A stretch of 64,000 nucleotides of DNA from Branchiostoma lanceolatum. Its lineage: Eukaryota; Chordata; Leptocardii; Amphioxiformes; Branchiostomatidae. How positions within the stretch are numbered: position 1 is the stretch's first letter; each line of letters begins with the position of its first letter. This document shows positions 35,239 to 48,426 of this stretch, piece after piece. Position numbers and translations under genes: made by a program. The DNA is taken from assembly GCF_035083965.1 (NCBI RefSeq), contig NC_089738.1:10380734-10444733 (forward strand), in the 5' to 3' direction. A model generated the notes under the pieces. That model saw only the letters and a program-made list of their open reading frames with translations. It searched no databases and was not told the origin of the DNA.

Positions 35239-38200
35239 CCTCCCAGTATATGTACAAGTCATAGGAAGCAAACTCTGAACGAGTTGTTATTTTGGAGGGG
35301 AGGGGGGTGATGGGGGGAAATTTGTGTCAACTCTTCTCATCTGCTAGTGTATAATTCTCATGCAAAAAACTTACAAAATGAATGTTTTGTCCTCTCAATA
35401 TACAAGACCTTTTAGATCGGTATATTCCTTGCAGCGAAAGAAGACACTGGGAATTCAGAAGTTGATTATGCAAATGAATACCTAATTTGCATAATCAATG
35501 GATAGAATTGTAGAGCAACCAGTCATTATTTTGGACAAAACTTAGGAAGTAAATGTTGTGTTTATATGGTCTTGCCAAGTAAATGAGTTGTTCTTTCAAC
35601 GAAGCTGTATTTTTGCAGGCAATGAAGGAAAAGAATTCTGATAAGTGGGAGGGATTCATGGAAACTGACACCAGTTTTTAATCTTACAGAAAACTTGTTT
35701 GATGAAATAATTGAAAGAGAAGACTGTGGTCAATTATTATTCTTTGAAAATCACTGACAAAATTTGATAAAACTATGAAATGATCATTAAATTCAGCAAA
35801 GGGAGAATTACCATCAAATGTTTGTAAAATACATGAAATATTAGGATTTTGTTTGTATGTGTATGCATCTGCCTTATCACCTGATATCATAGATGAAATT
35901 ATTTTTCTGTGCGATGTTCACATGTAATGGTACATATATAGAGAAGAAATGGGGCATAGTGTTGTTTTTTTTCCTCTATAAATGCTGAAAAGATGCTTCA
36001 ATGTCAGAAAAAGAGGAACTGATCATCCACTGAGAACGTAAACTACAGAGATGAATATTAAAAAAGATTTAATGTAAAAACACTTCACTCTGCTGTATAT
36101 TGCTTTAGCTTTGCAAGCATTACTTAAAACTTTTGTGATTTTTCATATACTTATGTTGTAAAATGTAAATTGGAAAGTTCGAAACTTGACCAAATAGATA
36201 CAGTGAAAGGAGGTGAAAATGTTAAGTTACTTAATGTACATGGACATGTAATTGTATACTCACTTTCCTTGATTTTCATTAAGATTGTACTTATTGAAAT
36301 AAGTTCACTGAAAAATAGTTGAATGCAGAAAATGCAACACAGCAAATTGAATATTTTCAGTTCCATCGGAAGAATCGAATGGGAAGTCGTGGAAAATACT
36401 TTTGTTTTGTTATATCAAGAAATACAATGCAATATTTGAGCATGGCGAAATACACATTGGAATTACGTCATTTCTAACACGTTGCTTACGTCACTCGGAT
36501 GTCATCGGTAATTTCCGAGAAAGCACGAAGATGTTAAAAGCAACATGTGACGTTGCCTGCAGTTTCTAATTCAACACTAGCTCATTCCATTCACCCCAAC
36601 TCCTGAGCATTAAACCGATCCTGACTGTCCATCACAATTCGCAGTTCATCTAGTGAAAGCATGGCAATGAGTGGTTCAACCAATGAGAGTGCGGCTGAAT
36701 GCCCGACAAACAGTTGTATTTTGATATTTTTATTTTGCACGTCTACGTTTTGACAGGTGGTGATGACTTAAGGATCGGTCTTTAACCCCAGGGACTATAT
36801 AATAAAAAGATCACCTTACGTAGCCAAGGAGGTAAAAATCGACACGTAGAAAAGTACTTTGGGATGTTTTATTCTATACATACGTCATAATTACTGAAAA
36901 CAGTTCAGGATAACGGAAAATCATCAACGTAATGTCCCTTTCGGTATTGAGCCTGAAAATGTTTGAATTTCTCATTCGGACCGTCACAATTATTACCTGT
37001 ACCCTTTATATTGAATAGATTCAAAAGCGTCATGCAAAAGAGGATAGACTTCAAAGATAAGTGCAGTGAGAATACCCGGCTTTCCTACATGTACATATAT
37101 TGATACAGTTCGGGCCTTGCCACTTAGATGACATGCATAATGAAAGCACTTTTTTTGACCCGACTTCTTTTCGCCCGCTCGCATCAATTTTCCAGCGCCC
37201 AGAGGACGTCATCCATATACATTTGTAATCAAATCAGTACTTGGATGTCCAACCTTCATCGACGTATGCAGATGTAAAGTAAAGCGGCCGACCTTAAACT
37301 GATCTGAACTAGCTAGTAGTGGATATTTAGCCAAGCAAACCGGGTCACCCTTACTCTTCTCTATAAGTGTGTTGGGTTTTTTACGTGCAGAGGTTTGACT
37401 GTTTGAGGCTCACACCTGAATCTCCGCCGGATTTAAGTGACCATCCGAAATAACGAATGCAATCCCTCACAACATGTCTGATCCTGGTATAGAACCGGGC
37501 CCACCCACGGATCCACGGAATTTGATGCCTATACTGCCCGGCATTATTTTTTTTCTCGATGAAAACTCTTAAAACCGATAAGAATATGAGGTTTAAAGTG
37601 CATGTATGTATGTCTACATTGACTATGTTTCTGGCTTTGTTATAGATAAATGACACTGACTCATATGATATCAAATGGAATTGACTTTTTATTCTAACAA
37701 AGCTTTCTCCGTTTGACAAAAACGAAGGATGTTTACAGTCAATTCGTTCCAGGCTATTCCTATGTAGTACTATATCATTTTCCTTCACATTTCTCATCTT
37801 CCAATGATACACGGTTACAATCACAATAAGATTTACATTCAATTCGATAAATCATAATGATGTGTGCAATGATTTTGGGCGTACATGCTTTTTAAGGGGA
37901 CATCAGTAGATGACACTGTAGCCATACATGTATGTGTTAGCAGCGTGTACAAATGAAATAAAACAAGTGTCTATAACTTCCACTTACATGTAGTTTATAC
38001 TCCTGGTATGTAGCCCTATTTTGACTAATATATTCCTTTCTATGAGGAATGACAGCAACTAAAACATGTTGTACTTATAAGAAATGAAGTCCCTTGCCGT
38101 TCCAAGTTTTTACTTTAGAAATTGAAAGTAATCTAGCTTGGTGAATATTGCCAGATTTACACATTGATTTCAATACAAAACAACAGACCTAGAACGTAAC

Positions 38201-38707
38201 TCAGTCTACATTTCTTGTAAACTTGCATAACAATATATAAACCATGCAGTTAAAGTCGCTAGGGATAGTTTAGAATTACTGTAGATTAAAGTAGTGCTTG
38301 AAGTTGTCGCAGATAACAGTTTTTGACATTTACACTCGCATAAGTAAAAGTCAACAGTAAGTGCTGTCCTCCTTGGCGCATGTTGAGGACTACATTATGT
38401 AAATGCTAAGATGTCTTGAAGTTGAATCTAATCATGCATACATTTTGTTGGTGAGTGACTCATAAGTTCACATTACCTTACAAGCTGTTTTAATCTCAGC
38501 ATTGCAGAGGGAAAGCATAACATGCATATGGTGACTAAAATAGATATTTTAATAGTACAGTTGACATGCATATGGTGCACAATTGTAAGCTAGATATTAC
38601 GATACGGTAGGGTGGGATACAATGTAACATGTCATTAACTCATATTTAGACACCGATTATCTGTTACTTGCTGTGCATCCTCAACACTAAATTTCCACTT
38701 GAAAAGT
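35239..38707. other. Spacer between MFSD1 and the first NT5C1 gene
   Basis: The genes converge here, so it includes both 3' UTRs. It holds an octamer-containing repeat scrap (35465-35505), a CCAAT-containing foldback pair (around 36600 and 36775, AACCGATCCT / AGGATCGGT), and an element shared in inverted orientation with 46990-47400 (37140-37230, CCAGAGGACGTCATCCATAT). An open frame at 37381-37842 (minus) partly covers the SINE below and matches no family. Confidence 0.4.
37325..37515 (-). mobile_element. SINE fragment (minus-strand copy)
   Basis: The reverse complement contains ACATGTTGTGAGGGATTGCATTCGTTATTTC, CCTCTGCACGTAAAA, CCAACACACTTATAGAGAAGAG and GGTGACCCGGT in the same order as the SINE at 53697-54050. 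The tRNA-like head is truncated. Confidence 0.75.
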
Positions 38708-41700
38708 CTACTTAGCCTTTTTAACAGGAAAATGTCCCTTGAGTGTACTTTTGGCACCTTCGCCCTCCACCAGATCACTGCCACGCTTTTTGCCCCCCTT
38801 TGGCTTCACTTTTTCAGAATTGATGCCATAGGGCACCTTTGCAGCAGGGATATTCGCTTTCAGAGCTTTATCGACGTGAGACTCTGAGTCATCCAAAAAC
38901 AGATGTGGCCGGATCGCCTTCAACATGTTTGCCTTGCTGGCCCCTGATTTGAAATGGGACTCATCAATTTCCAAACCCCAATCACGAAGGGTTTTGATTG
39001 CGCGTTCACCACCGCTAGCCCCCGACCTGGCCGTAACAAGATATGTGCGGATAGGGCACTGATCACGAGGCACGCCTTTCTTGTGAAACTTCTTCTGTAT
39101 CTTTGCAATTCTGCTGGCAAACTTTTTGATTGGGCCCTGCAATAATATTGAAGAAACAAAGAATTCCTTAACATCTGGCATTGGAGTCTTTCATTCAGTT
39201 TCAATTAGTTCATACACAATTACACTACAAGACAAGAAATCATGTTCAAAATTTCATTATTTTCCTAATTATCACCTGCAAAAATATCATTAGTTAGAAG
39301 GATTTCTTATAAATGCAATCTTAAACTTGACTTTTGTTTGTATGCTTGAGTAGGGGTTGAAGGCGACTAAACTCGCAGGTAGAGTGAAGCAACTCTTTCT
39401 TAAACACAAGCACACAAAAAGCACTTATGTTTAACCAGGATGAGACGACATGCTTCTCCTTATTCACATTCATATCTCATCTTCTAAATACATCTCCTTC
39501 TTAGAAAGGATGAACTTAGCCGAGTGTCAATGTGGTCATCCTTACCTAACTATGGGACACATTCTCCATGAGTTAAAGCTGGATCCAATGTCACCAATCA
39601 ACACCTACATGAAGCTAACCACTTTTAACTGGCTGCAGTACTATGTTCTAGGGGAATTAATTGATTGGTTCTTACCTCGCCCAATGGGATGGCCGCCTTC
39701 TGGGTTTCGTTCTGCACAAAGCCAACAAGCCCTTCTTTCTGGTACACTTGCTCCGCCTCGTCCGAGAACAGAACCGAGTCTCCGTCGAATGCGATCCGGA
39801 GCTGGTCGTTAGGCAGGTCTTCGCCGTTGTTCTGGTACACCACCGCGGCTGGGAAACCTGGAAGTTGCGTAGAAAGTATCTTTAATGCCTGCAATTTCAG
39901 CTCATCAGTTAACTAGTTATAGCCTTTTGAAATGACTATCTTTTATAAATTCGAATAGACTTATGGCTATAGTGTTTTTAACACGTAGGCAATTTAGGAT
40001 ATGCGTAGCTCTAGGGTCGGGCAACTAGTACTGTTAAATTGATAACCCATTTGGTATTTTTTTCCAGACACCGAAAGCCAAGAAGAGGCTATGACTTCTC
40101 CAGAATGCCAAATTACCTGCTTCTATGGCTTTCCTAACATCATGTTCATCTGGAGAGAGGAATAGGTCAGTGTTCCAGGCACCCAGGTACTTAGTAGGGT
40201 CTGATCCTCCAGTTAAAGACATTCGTTCAAGGAAGATACCTGGAAAGTAGGAAAAGAAATGAACCTTTCCAGTTATTCGATGTATTGCTCAAAATCAATT
40301 CTATGCAAATCGAACAAAAACAAGTTCGGAGACCTCAAATCTCCATGAAATATATATTATGCAAATTAGGCCCACATTTGCATAATTGATATTCAATTAT
40401 GTTCACTGTATGACATTCCAGTTATCTACCAATATGAAATTAAAGTTTTTTCTAATTAATTATGCAAATTAGGTCTTCATTTGAAAAACTTTTATCTATC
40501 AATGTCCCTTTATTTCTCAGTTCCAAAATATATGGTACATTTGTTAACTGTCGTACCATTGAACGGAGTGGGTTTATAAAATGCCCCCTTAATTATGCAA
40601 ATTAGATTCTGATTTGCATTATCACCATTTCAAGTAACACTTTATGCTATCCACATAATAGAAACTAGTACTAGTATACAGGTTGGGTAGTGTACCCCTT
40701 TGTGGTTTGACCACCAGCTGTTGGGACCTGGGGAATTCTTGTTCCAGATTTGAAACTAACAGGTGTGAGCTACCATAACATGCCTAGAATGGATTTTCCT
40801 CATTACTTATGCAAATTAAGCCCCAATTTGCATAATTTGCAATTCATCGTGTACATCTCTGTCTAAGCTACCTGCCTAGTAAATAACATGAAAATCTGTT
40901 GCTCCAGTTATTCTCCTTGGAAGATTTTGACAGACACGCCATTGCAGTTCCAGTGACACATACCAGGGGGCCCAAAATCGACCTTGACCTTTCTCCTCAC
41001 AATACTATACCACATACCAAATATCATAACAATCCATTTTCAGTTATGCTGACATTAAGCATCCGGAGACACACACATACATGCACGCAAACACACACAC
41101 AAACACACTCAAAACAATATTCCCATGAAAAAATCTTTTTTCATGGAGATTAAAAAAACTATTTACACATATCAGCACAAGGCTAACATTTTCATGGCGT
41201 CATGTTAGGGCATCCGCGCCCGGCCATCTTTATTACATTGGCCTGATCCCCACTCTGTGCCCTTTCCCCTCTGTGCTTCCACGTCATTGTTTGCATGTGT
41301 GGTTTATGATGTATAGTTAACACAAATGTATCAAAGGCCGATTAGTACACATCATTTACAGACTCAAATGCATGTTATATATCTGACTTACCATCATAGT
41401 GGTTGATGGATCTGATAAGTCTGACCCCAGCCTGCGCGTGGTTACGACTCACGATCACGATGTCAAACAGTTCATCGTCCTTCGGGTCAAGCTTCCGGAT
41501 AGCATCGTTTACAGCTAGAGCAGACTGCATTACAAAAAAAAGAAAAATCACAATCGAAAACTGCATTAATTTTGCGTTATTTTGTTTAATATTTTGATCA
41601 GCATCAGATATGTTCCCATTGGTACAAAATCCATATCATGTGGTGTCCTCCCCAGGCCAAACATTCGTATAACTGTATCTGCCATGTAAATCACCTTGGT

Positions 41701-43542
41701 GATGCATAATACGTTGCCATTTCAGAGTCAGCAGTGGCTTGACTAGAAATAGTCATGCTTTTAAGTACCGGAGTTATCAGCCAAGGATTGATGTGTTCAA
41801 AAATTCGTATTTTCGGAGAACCATAGTAGAATGGAACTCGTTGTCATCAAGTACTGTAGGAGCATCTTCACTAAGTAGCTTTAAAGAACGGTTACAGTCA
41901 AAGATGCAAAGACTAGGTGTAACAGACCGTTCGGTGTAATATAACCAGCTGCTGTCGCACCGCGTGCCTGCGAAGCTGGTGTGTTATGCCTAATTGCAGT
42001 TGTACCGGCTATATAGATACAGATACAGGTACAGATACAGGCATCAAGAAAGTGTCCGAATGTAAATCGGAGAGATGAGATAAAAGGTGCAATGGGGCAA
42101 GTGGCCTGTCTTTATTGGACCTCGTTTCCACAGTAGCCTGAAATTCAGCTGTGCTAGCTTTAACGCTTCAACTAACACGGCATCAAGCTATATTGACAGT
42201 AGGATTCCATTTCAAGTGTTTCACAAGTTAAAACAGGGACTATTAACAAACCTTAACAAACTCAAAAGCTGGTCCTTTTTCCAGGACTTTTTCCTCATTT
42301 TCCATCATATGTTTAATGTATGCGTCCAGTCCATTTTCATGGAAAAACTTGTCCTCTTTCTCCAAGTCGAACAGCGCTCGTGCAGACAGGGCAATGGTGA
42401 GCGCTTTGGCGGTGTCTTTAGGCTAAAATGAAAAAGAATGTGTTACTTATCAATAATTGATAAATATGATAGTGTTGGGGGCTTTTACTCCTGTTGACAC
42501 ATATTAATTGTTATCAGTAACAGTGCAAGGGAAATGAGTCTTTTATGTGTATACTTGAACTAAGTAGGGATTGAAGGAAATTAAAATGACAGAGTAAATT
42601 CGAAGTACGTACAACTCCTCAGTTTGTTTTCTTTACAAGCACAACACATGCTTTTGAAAAAAGCTGACATTTCGGCGACATCCGTAACAATTACCGTAAT
42701 AGAAATTTGAGTTTCTGCATTGATAGAGCTACCGCCCTACATCTACTTGGTTTTTTAACACATGTATGATTTATGCAATTCAATTCGTTCATTCAATATC
42801 TCCCAGAATAAATATGTTTTGTGAAAGTTTTTGGCATGCAATGAAATATGCGCAATTGTTCTCCGCAAAATCAGTTTCTTCTTGTGCAATTTTATGATAT
42901 TGGTATGATTCGGCCATTTTTAAGGAAGTTAGAACCACTGTGATTAAGAAATATATAAGCATAGGTATTCAAAAATGGTCTCAGCAAGCATGAAGTGAAC
43001 ATTCATTCCTCCACCTAAAATGGCACCTAAAATGGCAGCTAAAACTTTTCTAATGGTCCATCTGGTCACCATGCCGCAAAATTCAAAATTTTACAAGGAC
43101 GAGAGTCGATCTTCCGATCATCTCTTTGCAAGACGGAAACTTTATCCCAACGCCGGGCTTCGAACCTATGACATTCGGCTCACTATATTGAATGGACGCT
43201 ATATCAAATGGATGTTAAGAAAGAAAATAAAAGAATCTGATAGAAATCACATGTATGGGTTCAGGTCTTCTGTTTGCAGGACCGACCGCAGCCACCCGCG
43301 CTGTTTGCGAACTGATTTTTTAAAGTCATATTATGTTTCAACCCACGTCACTGTAAATTCACGGGACAAACGTAATTTTACCACAAATACTGCAATGTAA
43401 ATGGTTTACGTCCATTTCAAATTCAAAGCCTCAAGGTTCAAGGTTAGTGGCATATACTAGTAATCGCCGTACATTTGCATCAAGTACATCAAATCAAAAC
43501 ATTACGACCCACCGGTTGTACTATGGAAGTTGACGCTGCCAT
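38708..43542 (-). CDS. NT5C1A: Cytosolic 5'-nucleotidase I-like, copy 1
   Basis: Exons in coding order: 43513-43542 (ATG 43542, [10 protein letters not shown]), 42252-42422, 41392-41524, 40117-40239, 39676-39857, 38708-39136; 355 residues, near the family norm (human NT5C1A 368). Family blocks are clear: [39 protein letters not shown], then HAD-type motif [14 protein letters not shown], motif [17 protein letters not shown] and motif IV HLFLDD. Cytosolic 5'-nucleotidase I hydrolyses AMP (and other 5'-nucleotides) to the nucleoside, a source of adenosine; all catalytic motifs look intact. The C-terminus is a short Lys/Gly-rich tail ending PVKKAK. The symbol marks the family: A versus B orthology cannot be assigned, and this gene has a sister copy at 57589-60633. 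A LINE 3' fragment lies antisense in its second intron. Confidence 0.9.
40260..41160. repeat. Dispersed element, inverted relative to 4535-5340
   Basis: Alternating TTATGCAAATTAG / ATTTGCATAATT words at 40360-40860 are followed by TACC..GGGGGCCCAAAATCGACC, a CACACA stretch and CCATGAAAAAATCTTTTTTCATGGAG. This is the mirror order of the modules at 4535-5340. It occupies an NT5C1 copy 1 intron. Confidence 0.6.
41739..42040 (+). mobile_element. LINE 3' end (reverse-transcriptase ORF terminus and tail)
   Basis: 41739-41939 ends in a typical non-LTR ORF2 C-terminus ([28 protein letters not shown]). It is followed by a 3' UTR and a simple tail of GATACAG repeats. The element is 5'-truncated and non-functional, and lies antisense in an intron of NT5C1 copy 1. 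The tail recurs at 19683-19745. Confidence 0.7.
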
Positions 43543-44150
43543 TTGTGGTGGTGGTAGTCAATGCTGTTAAGGAATAGGGATTTATCAATGCTCTCCAAGC
43601 AGAGGTTGGTGGAGAAGATTGTGACCTTTTGATCATGTGCCCCGTTTTCTGTGGACAGAAGCTTGGAGAATAATTCATTAACAATAACAGAAATAGGGGA
43701 GTCGAGTAAATGTTGTTCCAAAGGATTCATATGTTACACTAGGATCTATAAATGCATACAGCAATTAAACTGAGATCGGAAAAAGGTAATTGTTGTCGTA
43801 CCAACAATTTAGCAAACTCAGGTGCTGTATGCAGTTCTTAGACAATGACCCGATGAACCGAAATTTCGAAGCTGAACTCAACTGGTACATATTATTGATA
43901 TGCATATTTTAACGTAAAGAAAAGACAACAGCTTATGCCTTATGGGGTGTACAGAGATCTCGGAGATTTTAGATTTTAACAAAGTTAGAGTGACATTCCA
44001 GGGAGCAAGGCTGTCCTATATTTCAAAGTGCATTCTTGACCTACATTTATTCCACAGTAAGGGTAAGACTTAATAGAAAGGAAACTAGAATGGCAACATT
44101 TTCTGGAAAATGCAGAATATTCCCCTTCCATTACCTACACCTCAAATATG
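43543..44150. other. 5' flank of NT5C1 copy 1
   Basis: It presumably contains the promoter or a 5' UTR exon of the minus-strand gene. I see no clear TATA box and no conserved coding signal. Confidence 0.35.
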
Positions 44151-45270
44151 ACATCCTTAGCATTGACTGTAAGGATATTGCCAAGTTTCTGCATACATTA
44201 TGCAAAGGAGGTCGGCATTAGCATATAGCATCTCAAATATGACATCCGTAGCTTTTATGGTAAGGGATATGCATAAATTATGCATAAATTATGCATAATG
44301 CGCTCATTAGCATAATGTATGGCCAGGTTTTCTGACCTTTCCTAAAGGTACCTGCATCTCAAATATGACATCCGTAGCCTTTACAGTAAGGTAAAAACAA
44401 GTTCATGCATAAATTATGCAAATGAGGTCTGCATTAGCATAATTTTTATACAGATGTGTTCACCTTTCCTAAAGGTACCTACATCTGAAATATGACATCC
44501 GTAGCCTTTACGGTAAGGGATATGCATAAATTATGCAAACGAGGTCCTCATTAGCATAATTTATGGCCAGGTCTTGTGACCCTTCGTAATGGTACCTACA
44601 TCTCAAATATGACATCCGTAGCTTTCACAGTAAGGGAAATACAAGTTAATGCATTAATTATGCAAATGAGGTCCTCATTAGCATAATTTATGTCCAGGTG
44701 TGTTCACCTTTCCTAAAAGTACCTACATCTCAAATATGACATCTGTAGCTTTTACGGTAAAGGAAATACAACTTTATGCATAGATTATGCAAATTATGTC
44801 CTCATTAGCATAATTTATGTCCAGGTGTCTTCACCTTTCCTAAAGTTACCTACATCTCAAATATGACATCTGTAGCTTTTACGGTAAGGGAAATACAAGT
44901 TTCTGCATAAATTATGCAAATGAGGTCCTCATTAGCATAATTTATTGCCAGGTGTATTCGCCTTTCCTAAAGGTACCTACATCTCAAATATGACATCTGT
45001 AGCTTTTACGGTAAGGGAAATACAAGTTTCTGCATAAATTATGCAAATGAGGTCCTCATTAGCATAATTTATTGTCAGGTGTATTCACCTATCCTAAAGG
45101 TACCTACATCTCAAATATGACATCTGTAGCTTTTACGGTAAGGGAAATACAAGTTTCTGCATAAATTATGCAAATGAGGTCCTCATTAGCATAATTTATT
45201 GTCAGGTGTATTCACCTTTCCTATAGGTACCTACATCTCAAATATAACATCCGTACATTGTAACATAAGG
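44151..45270. repeat. Tandem array of ~127-bp units with octamer palindrome
   Basis: The word CAAATATGACATC starts near 44152, 44234, 44360, 44486, 44604, 44731, 44858, 44985, 45112 and (variant) 45239; later spacing is 127 bp. Each unit has TTATGCAAATGAGGTCCTCATTAGCATAA, an almost perfect palindrome (17-bp arms) containing the POU-octamer word ATGCAAAT. The rest of the unit is GTAGCTTTTACGGTAAGGG, CAGGTGT.TTCACCTTTCC and AAAGGTACCTACATCT. It lies upstream of NT5C1 copy 1. Confidence 0.85.
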
Positions 45271-45332
45271 TACATATGACTTTCTGCAATACCATTATTA
45301 GAGCTACCACCGCACATCTACTTGGTTTTTGG

Positions 45333-45379
45333 CAGAAGAAGAAGAAAGAAGAAGAAAGAAGAAGAAGAAGAAGAAGAAC
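45333..45379. repeat. GAA/AAG microsatellite
   Basis: Runs of GAAGAA interrupted by AGAAGAAA. The flank AGAGCTACC.CC.CATCTACTTGG on its left also occurs at 42726-42752, so it may mark an element edge. Confidence 0.8.
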
Positions 45380-47530
45380 AGGCAAGCAAAAACAATATAT
45401 CCCCCTTCCCACTGGAAGGGGAATATAAATACACACTATGGGGGCTAGCTATAGATTATTCGAAATCCAAAGTCACCGGAGTTTAGATCTTCACATAATC
45501 TATGTAAATGGAATTGACACTCGCTTTCTCTACAACATATATTTGGCATGTAACATAATTTTCAATAGAAAACGAAAGTGAAAACACAAAGAAAATGAAA
45601 GTGAAAGTGCAGTGTCTGACACGGACCGGCCTCTAGTACCTTTTCCAGTGAGACGTAAACAACGGTCAGCAAGTCTAGCGTATTCATCAAATATCTATGC
45701 TCAACGTGTAGACCCAGAGTACCTTAAAAAGACATATCAATAATATGATACATTGTTGCGTCCATTCTTCGTTGCTGTAAAATATGAGGGTCGTTACGAA
45801 AGTATGCATTTCAGACAACATCATGCAGAACATGCACGTAAAACGGCAATATAACAGGTATACACATGGCTAATTCAATTTCATTTTGGCGAGAAACATG
45901 CGAGAGACTGGATCTTTTTGCCGAGCGCTTAAGGCTCCCTTGGTCGGAGAGTTGGGCCAGGGTAACCTGATACCCCCTTGTTGTTGGGACTTACGTACGT
46001 ACATACCTACCCCCGTACTAGCTATGGGAAGAAACAAGTCATGACTCACATGTTTTGTTTTTTGTTTGTGTTTTTTTTCAAAATAACCACTTTACGGGTA
46101 CAAATAAAAATCAAAAGATTCACATAAATATCACATCGAACAATCACATCATAGAAAAATGTGTGAACAAATGTATATAAACAAACATCATAACATATAC
46201 AAATATATACATGCATCAGTACAAATACACAAATATCATTAATCACAACAACAATAGCAAGCATCAGAGAACAAAATCAAAACGAGTGACGCCCTTTCGA
46301 ACATCAAAAAGTGTGTGGGTTCCCGGTGTAAAAAATGGACGATTTAGCTGCGACAAAATGTGTGTGCGTCAACTTTGAATTTAGAGCTGTCTCTCTGTCC
46401 TGCTTGTTAAAACACAGACAACCACTTTTCTTATATAAGGTAAGAAAGCGACATCACCTTGTGAATAACCTGTTGAGAGTTTCTTGAGTCAGGAAGCCCA
46501 CGGATCCGGACGAAAACAGTCTCAGCTCCTCTGAGAAAAGATGTCGACTGACGCCTAGAATGAACGTCAGCTGACACATACCTTGATTCCTATTGGTACA
46601 AGGCCAGGGTCACGTACACGCCATGCGCACTTTGATCTCCGCATTTCTTTATTGACATTTGGCCGTGTGTGGCACAGGTGTATGTTCTTGTCTTGTGGAT
46701 TCAGAAGCAAATCACAGGCTTGTAGTGTGCTTAGTTAGTCATGCACAATGCCCTTTTATCATGGCCATTATGAATTTATTATGGATTAATATTCTTAGTG
46801 ATCATTGTGATGAATATGGCCAGGAATAGGCGTTGGTACCGCTAAAGAAACGTCAGATCCAGGTCCGGACCTGATACTGTGATACAGTATTGCTACATCA
46901 TATTTTGGAGACAAGGCACAATGTCTCTGTGAGTGCTGCAAATTATGTTCAGGTTTTATATTGGAATGATATTACTTATTTTCTACGCAAAAGCAACTAA
47001 GGCAAAGGCAGTGGATGACGTCCTCTGGGAACCTCAAAACATCATGCGAGCGTTCGAATAAAAAAAACGCAAAAAATGTCTTCCTTATGAAATCTACGTG
47101 GCCAGGAAGGTTGAACAAATGACTTTACACAGTGAGAATGGTTTACCAAATAATGGATTCTTCATTTTTGTTCTTTCAGATCTTCTTCTTTGACTTTGGC
47201 ATTCTACGACATAAGAATATCCGTTTTCCAAAATATCTTTTTGCAACTTACGGCATATCTTTGCTCATTTTGTAGCTGCTTTGCACGATTTACAGTATGG
47301 TAGAAAACCTTTGTTGTTGTTAAAATGAACGGAAATCAATGCGCGCGTGAATGTCATCCATATACTTTTAATGATCAAACCAACATGGCCTAATATGATC
47401 TAATATGCAAATATGAAATGGTGATAAGGCGAAACATACAACTCATGTTTTTGCCATTTACTCATTTTGTAGCCTCTTTGTACGATTTGCAGTATGGTTG
47501 CAAAGTTGTTTTTTAAGGACACGTTCTTAG
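45380..47530. other. Spacer without recognisable gene
   Basis: AT-rich sequence with a GGTCCGGACC palindrome (46860-46875) and a repeat block (46990-47400) shared in inverted orientation with 37140-37260. No coding support on either strand. Confidence 0.4.
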
Positions 47531-47536
47531 TATAGT

Positions 47537-47705
47537 CACCTCAGGATTAGAAGAACACAGGCTTACATATAACCCAACACACTTATCGAGAAGAGAAGGG
47601 GTGACCCGGTGTGCTTGGCCAAAAACGCGAGCCGTGGCGAAGCCGCATTGCACTACCACTAGCTACTTGAAAAAGCATTATGCTTCACCTCAATTGAGGA
47701 TGCCT
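47537..47705 (+). mobile_element. SINE 3' fragment
   Basis: CCAACACACTTATCGAGAAGAG, GGGTGACCCGGTGTGC, GGCCAAAAACGCGAGCCG and ACTACCACTAGCTACTTGAA repeat the 3' domain of the SINE at 53697-54050 almost base for base. The tRNA head is missing. Confidence 0.75.
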
Positions 47706-48426
47706 GCTTTACCTTTACCTTTAAATCTTGCAATAACACCTACCTCTCCATGCGGTGGACTAGTCCAGATCGATAACCCCTTATAAGGCGGGAGGATTGA
47801 AACTGATTAGCATACGGGAACAGCTGTTTGGCGCGAACCGGACGTGTCAGACCTCTTTCGTAAGTATCGTCCCTTCTTTCTTAGATTTGCAATCAAGAGA
47901 AACCATCCTGAGCTCATAAAAGGATGTGTATATTTTACTAAGATTCATTTTTCGCCGATGAATGAAGAAAAGTGTTTATATTTGCCTGGTAGAAAGAGAG
48001 CGAGGCATGTATTTATGTTGAAGGGGGAGGGGGGCTTCGTTTTCAGTTGCATAACACGCGAGCTTGTTGTATAACGGGGGTTGGATAACAACTCATGAAA
48101 GATTATTTTCTGTCTGAAAATCGAGATACCAATTGCATTTTTATATCCAATCCTTTCATTATGATTTCATCATTTTTGAAACGAAGTAAGGGATGATCTT
48201 GGTGACTTAAGACTCGCAAACTGTGTTGGGGAGATTATTGTGCACATGTGTTCAGTTGCACATGATATTTGATTACATGGCATGTTACGTAATTAGCGCG
48301 TGGTGGGAAAAGTAACGGCATTGTATAATGTCCTTGGACAACTCACAATAATTTGTTTTTGTGTTTCTAGGATCTTCAAATTTCGCCTTCATCAAGAACG
48401 ACTTTTGAGGACTGTTCAAGACTTCA

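Noticed and set aside
37381..37842. 153-codon open frame on the minus strand
   Set aside because: It runs into a SINE copy (37325-37515) and encodes nothing recognisable.
43020..43400. 126-codon open frame and a tRNA-like GGTTCGAAGCC word (minus) near 43155
   Set aside because: Only a box-B-like word is present, with no box A or cloverleaf; no protein similarity. At most a SINE scrap.
44151..45270. CRISPR-like array
   Set aside because: Units are contiguous 127-bp satellites without unique spacers, in an animal genome.
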